Source: Polychytrium aggregatum (Eukaryota; Chytridiomycota; Chytridiomycetes; Polychytriales). Taken from it: a stretch of DNA of 64,000 nucleotides. Positions 53,622 to 64,000 of this stretch are shown here, in pieces; the stretch's first letter is position 1; each line of letters opens with the position of its first letter. Under the pieces are notes generated by a model. The model worked only from the letters and a program-made list of their open reading frames with translations. It made no database searches and was not told the DNA's origin. The translations under genes were made by a program, and so were the position numbers. The DNA lies in assembly GCF_025602895.1 (NCBI RefSeq), contig NW_026516224.1, positions 558,001-622,000 of the forward strand, written 5' to 3'.

Positions 53622-54045
53622 CAGAAAGAGACGGGACAGTCGTAGGCCCCAGTGAGCAAGCCGTGGGATGGTTTCCCGTCCTGGTTGGCAGTCTCTTGGT
53701 TTCGTTGGTTTGGGAAGCATGGTCTTGAATATACTCGATCGATCCCTGTGTCGATGTGGGAGTGGAGTGCATTCACTCGACCCTCTAGACAGTTCCATGG
53801 TGTATCGATATCAAGATACTCGGCCTTCTCGAGTCGCTTGGCTTCCCGGCACTGAGCACACCTGGGATGTGTTGAACTCGTTCACCGAGCACAGCTTGAC
53901 GTCTCTGGTGGCGGATGAATAGCTCAAAGTACTTGGCGAACCTGAGTCTCCGTGGGCTGGATGCATATCGCTTCCCCTGTTTCCACGAGGCACTTTCAAA
54001 GGCAATCACACTTCGGTCTCCTTGGACATACTTGCTTGGCCATTG
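53622..54045 (-). pseudogene. Decayed Fanzor 3' end with terminal repeat
   Basis: The minus strand carries pieces of the Fanzor C-terminus in two frames: SVIAFESASWKQGKRYASSP and RLRFAKYFELF (compare VVIAFGNASWRQGKGYASSP in the intact copy), then, shifted, VNEFNTSQVCS. The second zinc-ribbon half and the RD motif are lost. About 200 bp further in the same direction is CAGAAAGAGACGGGACA (53622-53638), a 15/17 match to the left terminal repeat of the intact element. So a related element once sat here. The N-terminal half and transposase are not found. Confidence 0.75.
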
Positions 54046-55099
54046 TTGCAATGAGTGGGTCGATGTATTCAGGTTCCAGAAAACAACAACTGTCCTGGCT
54101 CAGAACAGGGTGCCCGCTTTCATTTTGGAAACGCTGTATCAATAATCCCTGCCCAGGTCAAGAGACTTGAGGGAAGGGCGGTGAACAAGCAAAAAAGGAA
54201 TGGGCTCTCATGGTCAGCCATTGCTGATCCACTCAGGGGAACGAGTCCACCAACATTTACCATCCAGCGACTCGTCCGGATCGAAATTTGCGTCACTCTG
54301 ACACAATGGTAAACCTCCGGCTCCTTTGGTTTGAGGAGGCTCGCATTTGGTTGGCAAACGAGGCTGGCGGATTAATTCAGAGCCAATGGTTTATTGGCCG
54401 GACTGAATGTACCAGCACCTATGCTGCTCCTCCTTGTGTCGATCAAGCCTCCTCTCGAGTCAGATGCCCCTGGTTCCCATTTTGTGGCGACAGAGCGTTC
54501 ACAGACCGCAACGAGACTCCTCGTTTTCGAGGCGGATGGCCATTTTCTGGATCGTGAGTGCACACATGTTCATCAAGTGATCAAGGGCACCGCTGGCACA
54601 GATACGTGTGATGCATGCGGAAGCAGACAGGGTGCCCCCTATCTTCTTGTATGGGCTGCCCAAGCTACAGCGACCGATGGGTCGTCGTTATACTCTCACC
54701 GGATCACAGTGGCAGCCGAGGACAATCGAGATCCGCCCTTCCCCTAACGCAAGCCCGCCCGCGCTTCCGAGGTTGGCAGTGAGCACGGCGGACCTAGTGA
54801 GGCTTGGGTTCACCCGATCAGTCCAATCGGCTTTGATCGACAACGTCAAATTGAGTCCGTCCGCCTTTCCTCTCTTTGCCCGCACCGGGCCTGGGCAGTG
54901 TCAGTAAGTGTGTAATGCCCTTGATTCATAGTCCCAGTCGCTGGAAAAGCCATCCAAAAGGGCTCGACTCACCTTCGAGGATGTTGACGACACTTGCCTG
55001 CTCAGCGCTTGCCCATCCACCCATCCATCGTACACTGCACTTGCTGCCGCCGCGTCATTAGTCAATTCCACAGCGATCATTTGGCAATACGGGCCTCTG
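54046..55099. other. Gap before adenylyl cyclase, 1.05 kb
   Basis: Contains a short trace of the repeat block (54385-54440) and otherwise no recognisable gene. It should include the promoter of the cyclase gene. Confidence 0.4.
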
Positions 55100-58000
55100 T
55101 TGCTCCATGAGTTTCATCGTCATGGCCTCAAGCCCGTCCTCGATCCAGAAGGAAACGGATCGTGGGAACGACAGGATAGCTACAGAGCCTTTAGCGTCGT
55201 CTGGTTCCAACACCCCCTCGATCGATCGGATGAGTCAATCCTCGACAGCTCCCGCAGGCCGGTTTCACCCGACAGAGATAATATGCATCCTCCAGATGCA
55301 TACGTGCCCTTCGGCGGGCCGACTGGTCGAGAGGAAGACCCATCGCTACTAGCACCCACCTCGCGAATCCCGCATCCCCCGAAACTGTTGCTTGCCATGG
55401 AGGCTCTCTCCCACAAAAGCTCGCAGCAGTTGCCGCTCCCGCCGCCCTACCACAATGCGAGCATCAAGCGCAAGGCCAGTCTTGGCAAGGCCATGCACGA
55501 CCCCAAGATGCGGCCGAGTCCTGACCATGACAACGGTTCCCAGAGCATCAAGTCGCGACCATTCTCGATCACAGGCAGCCAGCTCTCGGGACTGATCTCA
55601 TTCTCGCCCGGGTGGCTTCCAAAGCCCAAGCTCCCGAGTGGCCTGCAGCAGCAATCTCATCGAAACTCGTGGGACTACGAGAGCAACTCGAGCATGCCGC
55701 GCTACCACCAGCGAGCCGACGGCACGCCTCCGCTGGTTAGGCATTATTCATTGACTCGGGAGTCGTCACGCCGCGGGAACTTTAGACTTGGGGCGAGCGC
55801 CAGCGAACCCGACCCCGAGCGGCAACATCGGCCTCTGATCGATATCGTCTTGCCTCTCGAGAACGATGGGGATGAATCTCCCCTTGGCACTCCCTTGATC
55901 CCCCTGGTTGGAGGCACCAAAGCGCTCTTCAACCGGGCAGCCCAGAGCGGCAGCGCCAGACCCCCGAGCAATCACGAGGTCATTCTGATTCCGCCCAACG
56001 CTCTCGCACCTCCAAACTCGACTGAGCCATCGTGCAGCCGCGGGGAAGACAGGCCTACGGACCAACGCAACGACGAGCGCATTGCACAGTTTATGCACGA
56101 GCGGCAGAACTGGCTCGGCAACAGCGACCAAGACTCGCCCTCATCCTCACGCCTCAACACCAGCTGTCGCCAAAACAAGATCTGGGGCTACGGCATCGCC
56201 TATACTGTCTCTGAAAAGGGCACGTCCGAGATACCGCTCTCAGCATACGTTCCCGTCGAGTACATTGTCAGCTCGTGGCAATTTCCTGGAAGTGGGACCG
56301 AGACGCACTCGCGCGCGCCGACAGACAGAAGCTCCAGTGTCCTCAAGCTGGCCAAAACCCACAGCGGTCTTCCCGCCGACCCCACCCGTCTCCTCAACTC
56401 AAAAGACTCGGTTATGTCGTTCATGGGCGCCGGACTGGCCTCTGAGTTTCTGTCGGTGTCGGTGCCCCAGTCTCGGCTGGGCTCGCATCAGCAGAGTACA
56501 CAAGAGCCCTCACGCAGCGAAGAGTCCGAGCCATCGATGGTCGACACGTCGCAAATCTGGAATATCCAGCGCCGGGTGATCCAGCGACAGAAGCTCTACA
56601 ACGAAGGCACGTCCTTCAATGGCATCAAGCGGCGTGGGTCCTCCGTCATGGACTTTATCATTCCGCTGTCCCCAACAAGCTTCTGGGACTCGATTCTTCA
56701 TCCGATCAAGGCAAGTGGATGCTGCTGATGGTGTTGCTGCTGCAGGCGTCTCGACCGGGCGGGCAGCTGTGCTACTGCATGCGCCCGCGAATGCACCGGC
56801 GCAGTTCGTGTGATTATCGTTCCGTTGACTCCGTTGGCTCAATTGGATCTGTTGGCTCCGTTGGCTGTGCCTGCACTTGCCATACCGAGACCTGGCATCC
56901 CTGCCATGACATCCCTGGCGCTTATGATGCTATTGAACTCCAACATCACTGACGCTACTGACACGATCCGGGTGTTGCGACTTGTGCAGGAGCTGCCAGA
57001 GACTGGTCCGAGCCTGCAGTTTGATCCGCCTACCGAGCGCATGTATAGAATGTACCTCTACCAGGTTCAAGGCACCAACACTTTGCAGATCAAGCTCTGG
57101 ATTCTGTCCTTCTATGTGTTTACAATTATTCTGCTTGATCTGCTATCAGCCAAGAGCATCGACGCCTCGACTATTTACAAGCACACGCTTGGATATCTGT
57201 ACTTGCTGACGTCGATCGCGATGGGGATACTCTGCCACCGTCCGTCCTGGGAGTCTCTCGATTTTCCAGTGAGGATCTTTTGGATTGTTCTCTTTGGACT
57301 CGAAAACCTGACCACCACGGTGTTTGCGCTGGGGCTCTTTCCCTCCAGTACCCCAGTAAGTGGAACGTTCAGGCAGCTTTGTTCGCGGCTACGCTTATGC
57401 TTTGCCATCTTGGTCGGATCGCTCTCCAAGAATCCCGTACTGCGTCGCAACTCCAACGACCATTAAATCGGACCACAATCCCTGCTGCTTCAACGCTGCG
57501 CGTATCGACAGGTGTCCAGGGGATCGATCATCGCCCTGTCGGAAGTCGGCACAATCGCAATGATCTATCTCTCCGCATCGTCCCACTACGGAACTGTCAC
57601 CGCGACGGGTTTGACTTTGACCGCTGCTCATATTGCCCTCACAATCGTATCGCTGATGCAAGCCACCCCTGGAAACCAGTCTGGCTCAATGATGAACTCG
57701 CTTTACATCGAGATCCTGCTCTATCTGTCCGTCAACTTTGTGGGCTTTGTGCGGATCTATATGACCGAGGTATACATTCGAAGGGCCTTCATCAAGCACC
57801 GGATCATCTGCAAGCATCAGGAGAACATTATGGAGGCCCGCAACCAGAGCCACTTGATGCTTGGGATGATTCTGCCGGCCAAGATTGCCCAGCTCATGAG
57901 GGAGAACGACTTTTACATGTCCCCAGACTCGCTCAACATGATCCAGGACACATTTCTGGAGCTCCACGGCGTCACGATCCTGTTTGCCGATATTGTGGGG

Positions 58001-61000
58001 TGAGTGCCGCGCTGCCCGGATGTGCTCTCAGCTGGTCGTGTCTTGTATCGAGCTTGGTTGCTCACTCTCGCCGTTGGCTAGATTCACCGAGTTCTCGTCA
58101 CAGATACCGGCATATGATCTCGTCGGGGTTCTCAGCGACATTTTTTCAGAGTTTGACAACATTGTCACGGATTTTGGGCTGGAGAAGGTACTCGACGGAC
58201 GACCACGACGAATGATTAAGAAGCTCACCCTCTGCTGCTGGTGATGGTGTTGGTGTCGCTGGTAGCAGTACTAGTGGTGCGCATTGGATCGATACGGACT
58301 CTTGCTTACGGAACGATCTCGCACATCTCCAGATCAAGACAATCGGAGACTGCATCGAGATCGCTGGCGGTGTCCCTGAGCAGCTCCAGTCGGAAACGCA
58401 GATCGCCAACGAAGCCGAGAAGGTCTGCATCGTTGCTCTGCTGATGATTCATTCGATCCGAAAGATTTCGCAAAACATCCGCCGCAACCTCCGCCTTCGC
58501 GTCGGAATCCATACCGGCTCCATCTTGGCGGGCGTGGTGGGACTGTGGAAGTTCAAATACGGTAGGTGTGCTTGCGCGGATGTGCATCTAAACACCATAC
58601 GGAGCAGCAGATTGCATGGATGCGTAATGAAGGCTGCAGTCGCGATCGAGCCAGAATCGAGATGTTCGAGTTCCTGCAAGCGCAGTGGCTTGCGGACATT
58701 ACTGTGCAGGTCCAAGAGGGCTTGGATGATGCACTGGCTTGTGTCTTGAATTGCTGTGCTGTTGCATTTGTGAGTTGCAGCGGCTAATAGGCGGTTTGTC
58801 TAGATATTTGGTCTCAGGACGTCGAGATCGCCTCGCTGATGGAGCAGAAGGGGACCCCTGATATACCCCACGTCTCTCAGAGCACCGAGAAGTTGCTGCG
58901 AAACAAGGGAATGGTCTCCTTTGAGCCGGATATACGACTCGATGCCTTTGGCAGGGAAATCAATACCTTCAATATCCCCACCGACTCCATTTCCTTCAAG
59001 GACTTGTGCAGAATTCGCTCGACACACATTCGGCTCTATACGTGTGGGCCGACCGAGACTCATGAGACGGCGACTCGGTGGACCGAACCGGAACAGCTGC
59101 CGAGTGACTCGACCGACGATGGCAATGAGCTCCACACCCCACCCAGTGGGGACTTGAAGGGCGAAGACAGCGACATAGAGATTCTCAGCTTCAGCCGCGA
59201 GCCTTCACATCCACCGCTCGCGAACAGACAGCTCTTCACCGAGCCCAAGGACCTTGCTCGCAACCGCCAGCGACCATCGCAACGATCGTCGCAGAGATCG
59301 CCGCAGCGGATTCCTGGTGTCCATATCTTCAAAGAGAGCCTCAACGACTCACTGCGATCTTTCCAGTGCAGCATCGGGCGGTGGACCGGTAAGTGTCGCC
59401 TCCTCGGTCATCAGTTGGTTGCTCTGTGGCAAAGTCTGGTTGGGGCTGACTCTAAGTGTGGGGACTCGATATTTGGGCAGGGTTCTTCCTTGATCAATCA
59501 CAGGAGCGAGACTACTGCAGGCACTACATGAAGAACCACATGGCAGCGCTGTTCATCACTGCAGGCGTCACCTTTGTCGTCTATATCATCTTGTTTACGT
59601 CCCATGTCCTTCTGGTTCCCTCGGAGTACCTCTTGCTGATCCTTGAGGGGCTCGGTGGGCTCGTCTTGCTTGCTGTGATCATCGGGTTTTACCACTCGAA
59701 GATATGGCGCAGACTCGGCGATGCGATAGAGACCAAGTACGACGAGTGGATTGAGTTCTTCCAGCACATGCACCGGACGGTGCTCCCCTTGAGCCAAAAG
59801 CCTCGCCAGCCCAAACGGAAGAGCAAGGAATCGTCGCGGTCATGTTTGCCTAATTTATTCGCCCTGACGACGATCTGGTTTTCGTTTGTGGGCAACCTGG
59901 TGATTGCGATCACACACCCGAGCGCCCGCATCCAGTGCATCACATGCGTGGTCATTGTTCTGATGATGCACACCATCTACGTGGGCATGAAGATGTTTCT
60001 CTTTAGCGTTTCGATCCTTGTGTGCGCTGTGATCTTTTCGATCCCACTGCTGGTCGACAAGTCGCCACTGCTGGATATCTACACGGCTCAAACGATAGTG
60101 CCTATCCTGGCGGTCGCGGTTACCCTCCTGTATTTCACCAACCGCAAGGTGGACATGCTTGCCCGGACCAACTTTTACCTCAAGACACAGGTGCGTGCTT
60201 GCGATACTTTTAGATCCTGTGGATGCGCCCTCGAGTGAGAGGAAGAACTGCAGAGCATGCATCTGCCAGCGCAGCGCTCGTGGAGCTCTGACATCCTTTA
60301 CCCATGCACAGAACGAGGACCTGTATACATACATGAAGCAGGCCCAACAGAGCGCCGAGAAACTGCTGCTCAACATTCTTCCGCTCTCGGTGATCCTGAG
60401 ACTGAAGGAGAATCCCTTTACACACATTGCCGACGACCGAGAGGACGTGTCGATCCTGTTCACGGGCATCACGAACTTCCTGCCGTTCGAGCAAGCTTCG
60501 CAAAAGCACACGATCTGGCTCCTGAATGCCATCATCTGCGACATTGACGAGTGCTGTGCCTCCTTTGGAATCGAAAAGATCAAGACGATTGGTAATTGCA
60601 TGAGGGGCGGCAATAGCAATAGCAATAGCAATGGCAATGGCCGTCGGAGAGCATGGGAGCATCCGAGCGATCCCTTGGGTCATGGACAAAGACACCGCCT
60701 TGACGCATCCATTCGACGGTGTGGACGCACACAGGATCCAAGTACATGGCCATGGCCGAGAACCAGGGAGACCACCCGCACTACCACGTCAACAGATGAT
60801 CGACTTTGCTCTGACCCTGAAGAAAGTGATTCGCGACTTCAACAAGCGGACGAATCAAAAGTTTCTCCTGCGGACGGGAATCCACGGTGGGTATCGAGGG
60901 CGGACGCTGTTGGAAGGCGAGCTGTTGGCAGCCAGTGGATGCTGGCTGAACAAGTACCGTCCATGGTGCCGTGCGTGCTTGCTCTGTGGTGGTCGCCCAG

Positions 61001-61704
61001 TGGCCCGGTTGCCCACTGCCAGAACTCCATGGCAAAGAGCCACCTCTGCCTTGCTGACTCATTTCCGCTCGGATAATCGGCCGTCGGATAAACATCAATC
61101 GTCCACGGTGCCGCTGCTGTGGTTGATTTGTGGCTCAGCGGGCCCTGCTGTGTCTGGTGTCATTGGAACCCGAACTGTAAGTGCCCATGGTGCCATCGGC
61201 GCTGGGCTCGTGGGGCGGGCTGTGGACGGAGAGAAGGCCGGTGCCATTTTCACGCTGCCTTTGCAATCTCTTTCATTTGATAGGCTCGTATTGACGCCTC
61301 CCCCTCTTGGTAGTCATATTTGCTATGCGATCATGGCCGGCTGTGCAAGCGCAGGCAAACTTTGGGCCGGAGGATGCTGGTCTGACCCTTTCTGGTTTTC
61401 TCTCTCTCGCTGGTCGACTTGGCCGGGTGTCTTCCGACGAACTGGGTGCTCGCTCCGGCGGACTGTCTGCGTGCTCGCCAACGCAACGAACCACGGGCAG
61501 TTCACCTTCGATGTGTGGGGCGACACCGTCAACGTTGCGTCGCGGATGGAGTCGACGGGCAAGGAAAACGAAATCCAGGTGACCGAGGAGGTGTACCAGC
61601 GGCTGCGGGGCGACTATGAATTCCAGCCGAGGGGTTCTGTCGAGATCAAAGGTAAGGGCTGGATGCGAACGTACTTTGTCCGGGGCTCGGTTGTCAGGTA
61701 CTAG
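55100..61704 (+). CDS. Animal-type 12-TM adenylyl cyclase, with a one-base frameshift
   Basis: Eleven exons: 55100-56710, 56990-57355, 57512-57999, 58082-58187, 58333-58561, 58804-59388, 59481-60190, 60312-60591, 60735-60886, 61139-61176, 61501-61704; about 1,589 aa if the frame were whole. A ~540-aa cytosolic Ser/Pro-rich N-terminus (exact start unsure; ATG 55281 also possible) precedes six TM helices. C1 has both metal Asp (ILFADIVGFTEF, KTIGDCIEIAGG). Six more TMs and C2 follow: C2 lacks the metal Asp (ILFTGITNF) but has the adenine-selecting Lys (EKIKTIGSKYMA) and Asp (FDVWGDTVNVASRM) plus the Asn/Arg pair. This TM6-C1-TM6-C2 plan makes cAMP in animals. Exon 60735-60886 needs one extra base near 60788-60794 to stay open. 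Intron 1 is GC-AG. Confidence 0.85.
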
Positions 61705-61884
61705 GCGGGTGCTGCTGTAGGGTTCTTATTTTTTTGATCGCTATATATTCAAGAATGTTCAACAAGCCATCGGTACCATGCGGTGCATGATGGGGGAAAG
61801 GGAGGAAATAATCAACCAAGCGGGTAGTCAGGGGGATATAAGAGTCATAGATCCTCGTCTCTCGCTCTGCTTCGGCCATGCCGC
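61705..61884. other. Short spacer between cyclase and LINE
   Basis: Cyclase 3' flank and the 3' tail of the minus-strand LINE; includes a T7 run and a TATATATTC stretch at 61729-61751. Confidence 0.4.
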
Positions 61885-64000
61885 CTATCGCCTGGGGGGT
61901 TTCCACCCCGCCTTGGCGATGATCAGCGTCTTGAACACCCTTCGGAGTGTTCGCCACAGGAGATGGACATCCGGGTCTTGCCAGTTGAAAAATGTCCAGC
62001 CATTCCACGTGTAGTACCCCACTACGTCCGTCAGGTCCAGGAGCTTATCGATCGGACCGACCTTTTCGTGGCCGCTTTCTTGCCACTCGGGGTGCCGCAG
62101 CTTGAGCTCGTCCACTATCCGTTGCCACGAGCCGCTTCTTCCGACGCAGCTCTGGGTGTGGGTCCGGCACATCGCGACAAACTCTCCTCGGCTCTTCGTG
62201 CAGGAGATGCACAGCCGATAGTGGCCATACGGGTGTCCAGGGAAGGCACCGAGGGTCCATCTTACCATCATGTTGTGATAGTATCGATCTCTCTTGGGCC
62301 CACAGTCCCGACATGGTCGTCGTCACGGTGCGGGCCGAGGTCAGTTCCTTTGACCTGTCGAAGCTTTGTGCATCATCGATGTGAATCTGCAGCTTGACTG
62401 GTGGCCCTGGGAGCTGGTAGTAACCGTTCCTGAACAGCTCCTTCATCGGGTAGTCTGGTTGGCGCTGTTCTTTCAGAATGTTCAACTGCCGCCAGTATTC
62501 GTCGAGGTAGAACTGGGAGCCGAGGGATGCTTCCATCAGGCTGGGCTGGGTGTGGGAATATCAGCACCAGCGAGACCATCTTGTCGTTGTGGTCCAGACG
62601 GTCTTCCCAGACGGCTCGGTTCTGGAGGGCCAGCTGCTTGAGGCGGTTGGGCAGGGTGATGAGCCCGCATCTGAGGTGCATCGCTCCATAGGATGTGTTC
62701 CGCACCACTCTGAAGAGTCGGGTCAGACAGTGCATCTGTGCTCGTCTGAGTATCACGGCTTGCTGCTTCGTGAGCACTTCGAGGGTCAGTCCATACTCGA
62801 GCATGGGTCGAACGAAGGTCTTGAACGCCTTCGCCACCGTCTTGGCCGAGTATCGGCCCAGACTCATTCCGTGCTTCACCAGCTTGTCGGCGGCACCTCT
62901 AGCCTTGTGGGTGAGGTTCTGGATCTGGCGGTCCATCCTGAAGCCGTTGATGTCGACGATGGCTCCGAGATACCGGAACTCCTTGGCGACTGGCAGCTCC
63001 TTGCCGTATAGGTGCACCTTGGCATCCTTCTCTGGGTGCTGTTCGGTGAACATCACCTCGCACTTCGGGGGCGAGAACTGGTATCGATTCTCGATGCTGT
63101 GGGCCTCGCAGATGTCGAGGAGGCGCTGGGTCTGGTTGGGGCGGCAGATGAGCACCCCATCGTCGGCAAACCACAGTGAGTTGACCTGGACGGCTCGTCC
63201 TCGGGTGGTGGTTAGGGTCGTTCCACCGTCTGCCCGGAGTTTCCCAGGGAGGTCGTCGATGAACACGCTGAACATCAGCGGGCTCAGCACCGATCCTTGG
63301 ATCAGACCCTTCTGCAGCCAGACCGGATTGGACCGACGGCTCTTGCTAACGACTTGAATCTTCACATCGTCGAACATGGCCTTCAAGAGCCTGAGGGTGA
63401 TCGTACATGGGGTGCGCTCTTCAATCTTGTCCCAGAGCTTCTCCCTCCAGACAGTGTCGTAGGCCGCCTTGATGTCGAGGAACACCAGGGAGTACTCCTC
63501 GCCCGCCAGCTGGCGGTCCTTGATGAGCGTGTCCAGGCCAAAGATCTGGTCGAGGGTGCCTCGCTCGGCCCGGAATCCACCTTGGGCAATGTCCATCAGT
63601 CCGAGCTTTCGGTTGAGCAACGGCAGCAGTGCTCGCTCGACAACCTTTCGGCAGACCTGGGTCAGTCCAATCGGCCTGTACATTGCGGGGTCGAGGGGCG
63701 ATCCCTTGTTCTTGTAGACGGGATGGATCAGCACTGTACTCCACTCAGTTGGGACCACGGACGCCTTGATGGCTGCTCCCATGAGGAAGTAGAGCCATAT
63801 CGAGACTCTATGTGCGTTGGGCTGGAGCAGTTCGATCTTGATCCTGTCCGACCCTGGGGCCTTCCTTCGTGGTGTTGTAATGATCGCCTCCTTGATTGCC
63901 CGTGGGCTGATTATGGGGAGCTCGTAGCTGGGGGGGAGTCGTCTACGCTCTTGGCTCGGTGTAGGGGGCTCGAGTGTTCGATCGAACCCGTTCGCCGTGG
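61885..64000 (-). mobile_element. Non-LTR retrotransposon (LINE), running off the right edge, frameshifted
   Basis: The minus-strand RT frame is open from the window edge (64000) to 62373. It has IKEAIITTPRRKAPGSDRIK, NKGSPLDPAMYRPIGLTQVC, GGFRAERGTLDQIF, LVFLDIKAAYDTVW, GLIQGSVLSPLMFSVFIDDL and the catalytic SLWFADDGVLICRP. Downstream homology to the LINE at 45120 continues in a second frame (62536-~62280: DDAQSFDRSKELTSA) and a third (62271-61885: LCISCTKSRG...CRTHTQSC, a CxxC...HxxxxC finger-like motif; ends GWKPPRR). Two frameshifts therefore break it. The endonuclease and any ORF1 would lie beyond the edge. Clade is not assigned. Confidence 0.87.

Overview
The window is eukaryotic and almost certainly fungal. 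Most genes are split by short GT-AG introns, gaps are a few hundred bases, and the set includes a fungal complex I 21-kDa subunit, an SQS1-type R3H/G-patch protein, COG3, MSH5, a velvet-domain regulator and a Lys2/CAR-like adenylate-forming reductase. A 12-TM animal-type adenylyl cyclase plus a Fanzor nuclease point to an early-diverging, zoosporic (chytrid-like) fungus. That placement is inference; no species is claimed. Gene models were built by hand from splice signals, reading phase and family motifs.

Layout: 0-20 kb is ordinary housekeeping: aspartoacylase-like C-terminus (left edge), complex I subunit, PA-TM-RING E3 ligase, ankyrin protein, PP5 phosphatase (-), MSH5 (-), then divergently the 1,091-aa adenylation/carrier/reductase enzyme. 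20-27 kb holds a mitochondrial PPR-like protein, a secreted His/Ser hexapeptide-repeat protein and SQS1. 27.69-31.30 kb is a mobile element bounded by short inverted repeats, carrying an intronless Fanzor ORF and a 3'-truncated DD34E Tc1/IS630 transposase. 31.3-39.7 kb holds a TPR-metallo-beta-lactamase fusion and COG3 (both -). At 40.8-42.3 kb a second secreted protein shares a near-identical 478-bp promoter/signal-peptide/intron head with the one at 22 kb but has an unrelated body. A Sel1-repeat protein follows.

From 45 to 55 kb the sequence is an accessory island: a 5'-truncated LINE, two diverged copies of an unknown gene with a linked repeat block, a C2H2 zinc-finger ORF, a velvet gene, and a decayed second Fanzor with its terminal repeat. 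55.1-61.7 kb encodes the adenylyl cyclase, complete in domain content but with a single-base frameshift in its second catalytic domain. The right edge (61.9-64.0 kb) is a second LINE running off the window. The strongest candidate for a special system is the Fanzor/transposase element, together with its dead relative at 53.6-54.0 kb.
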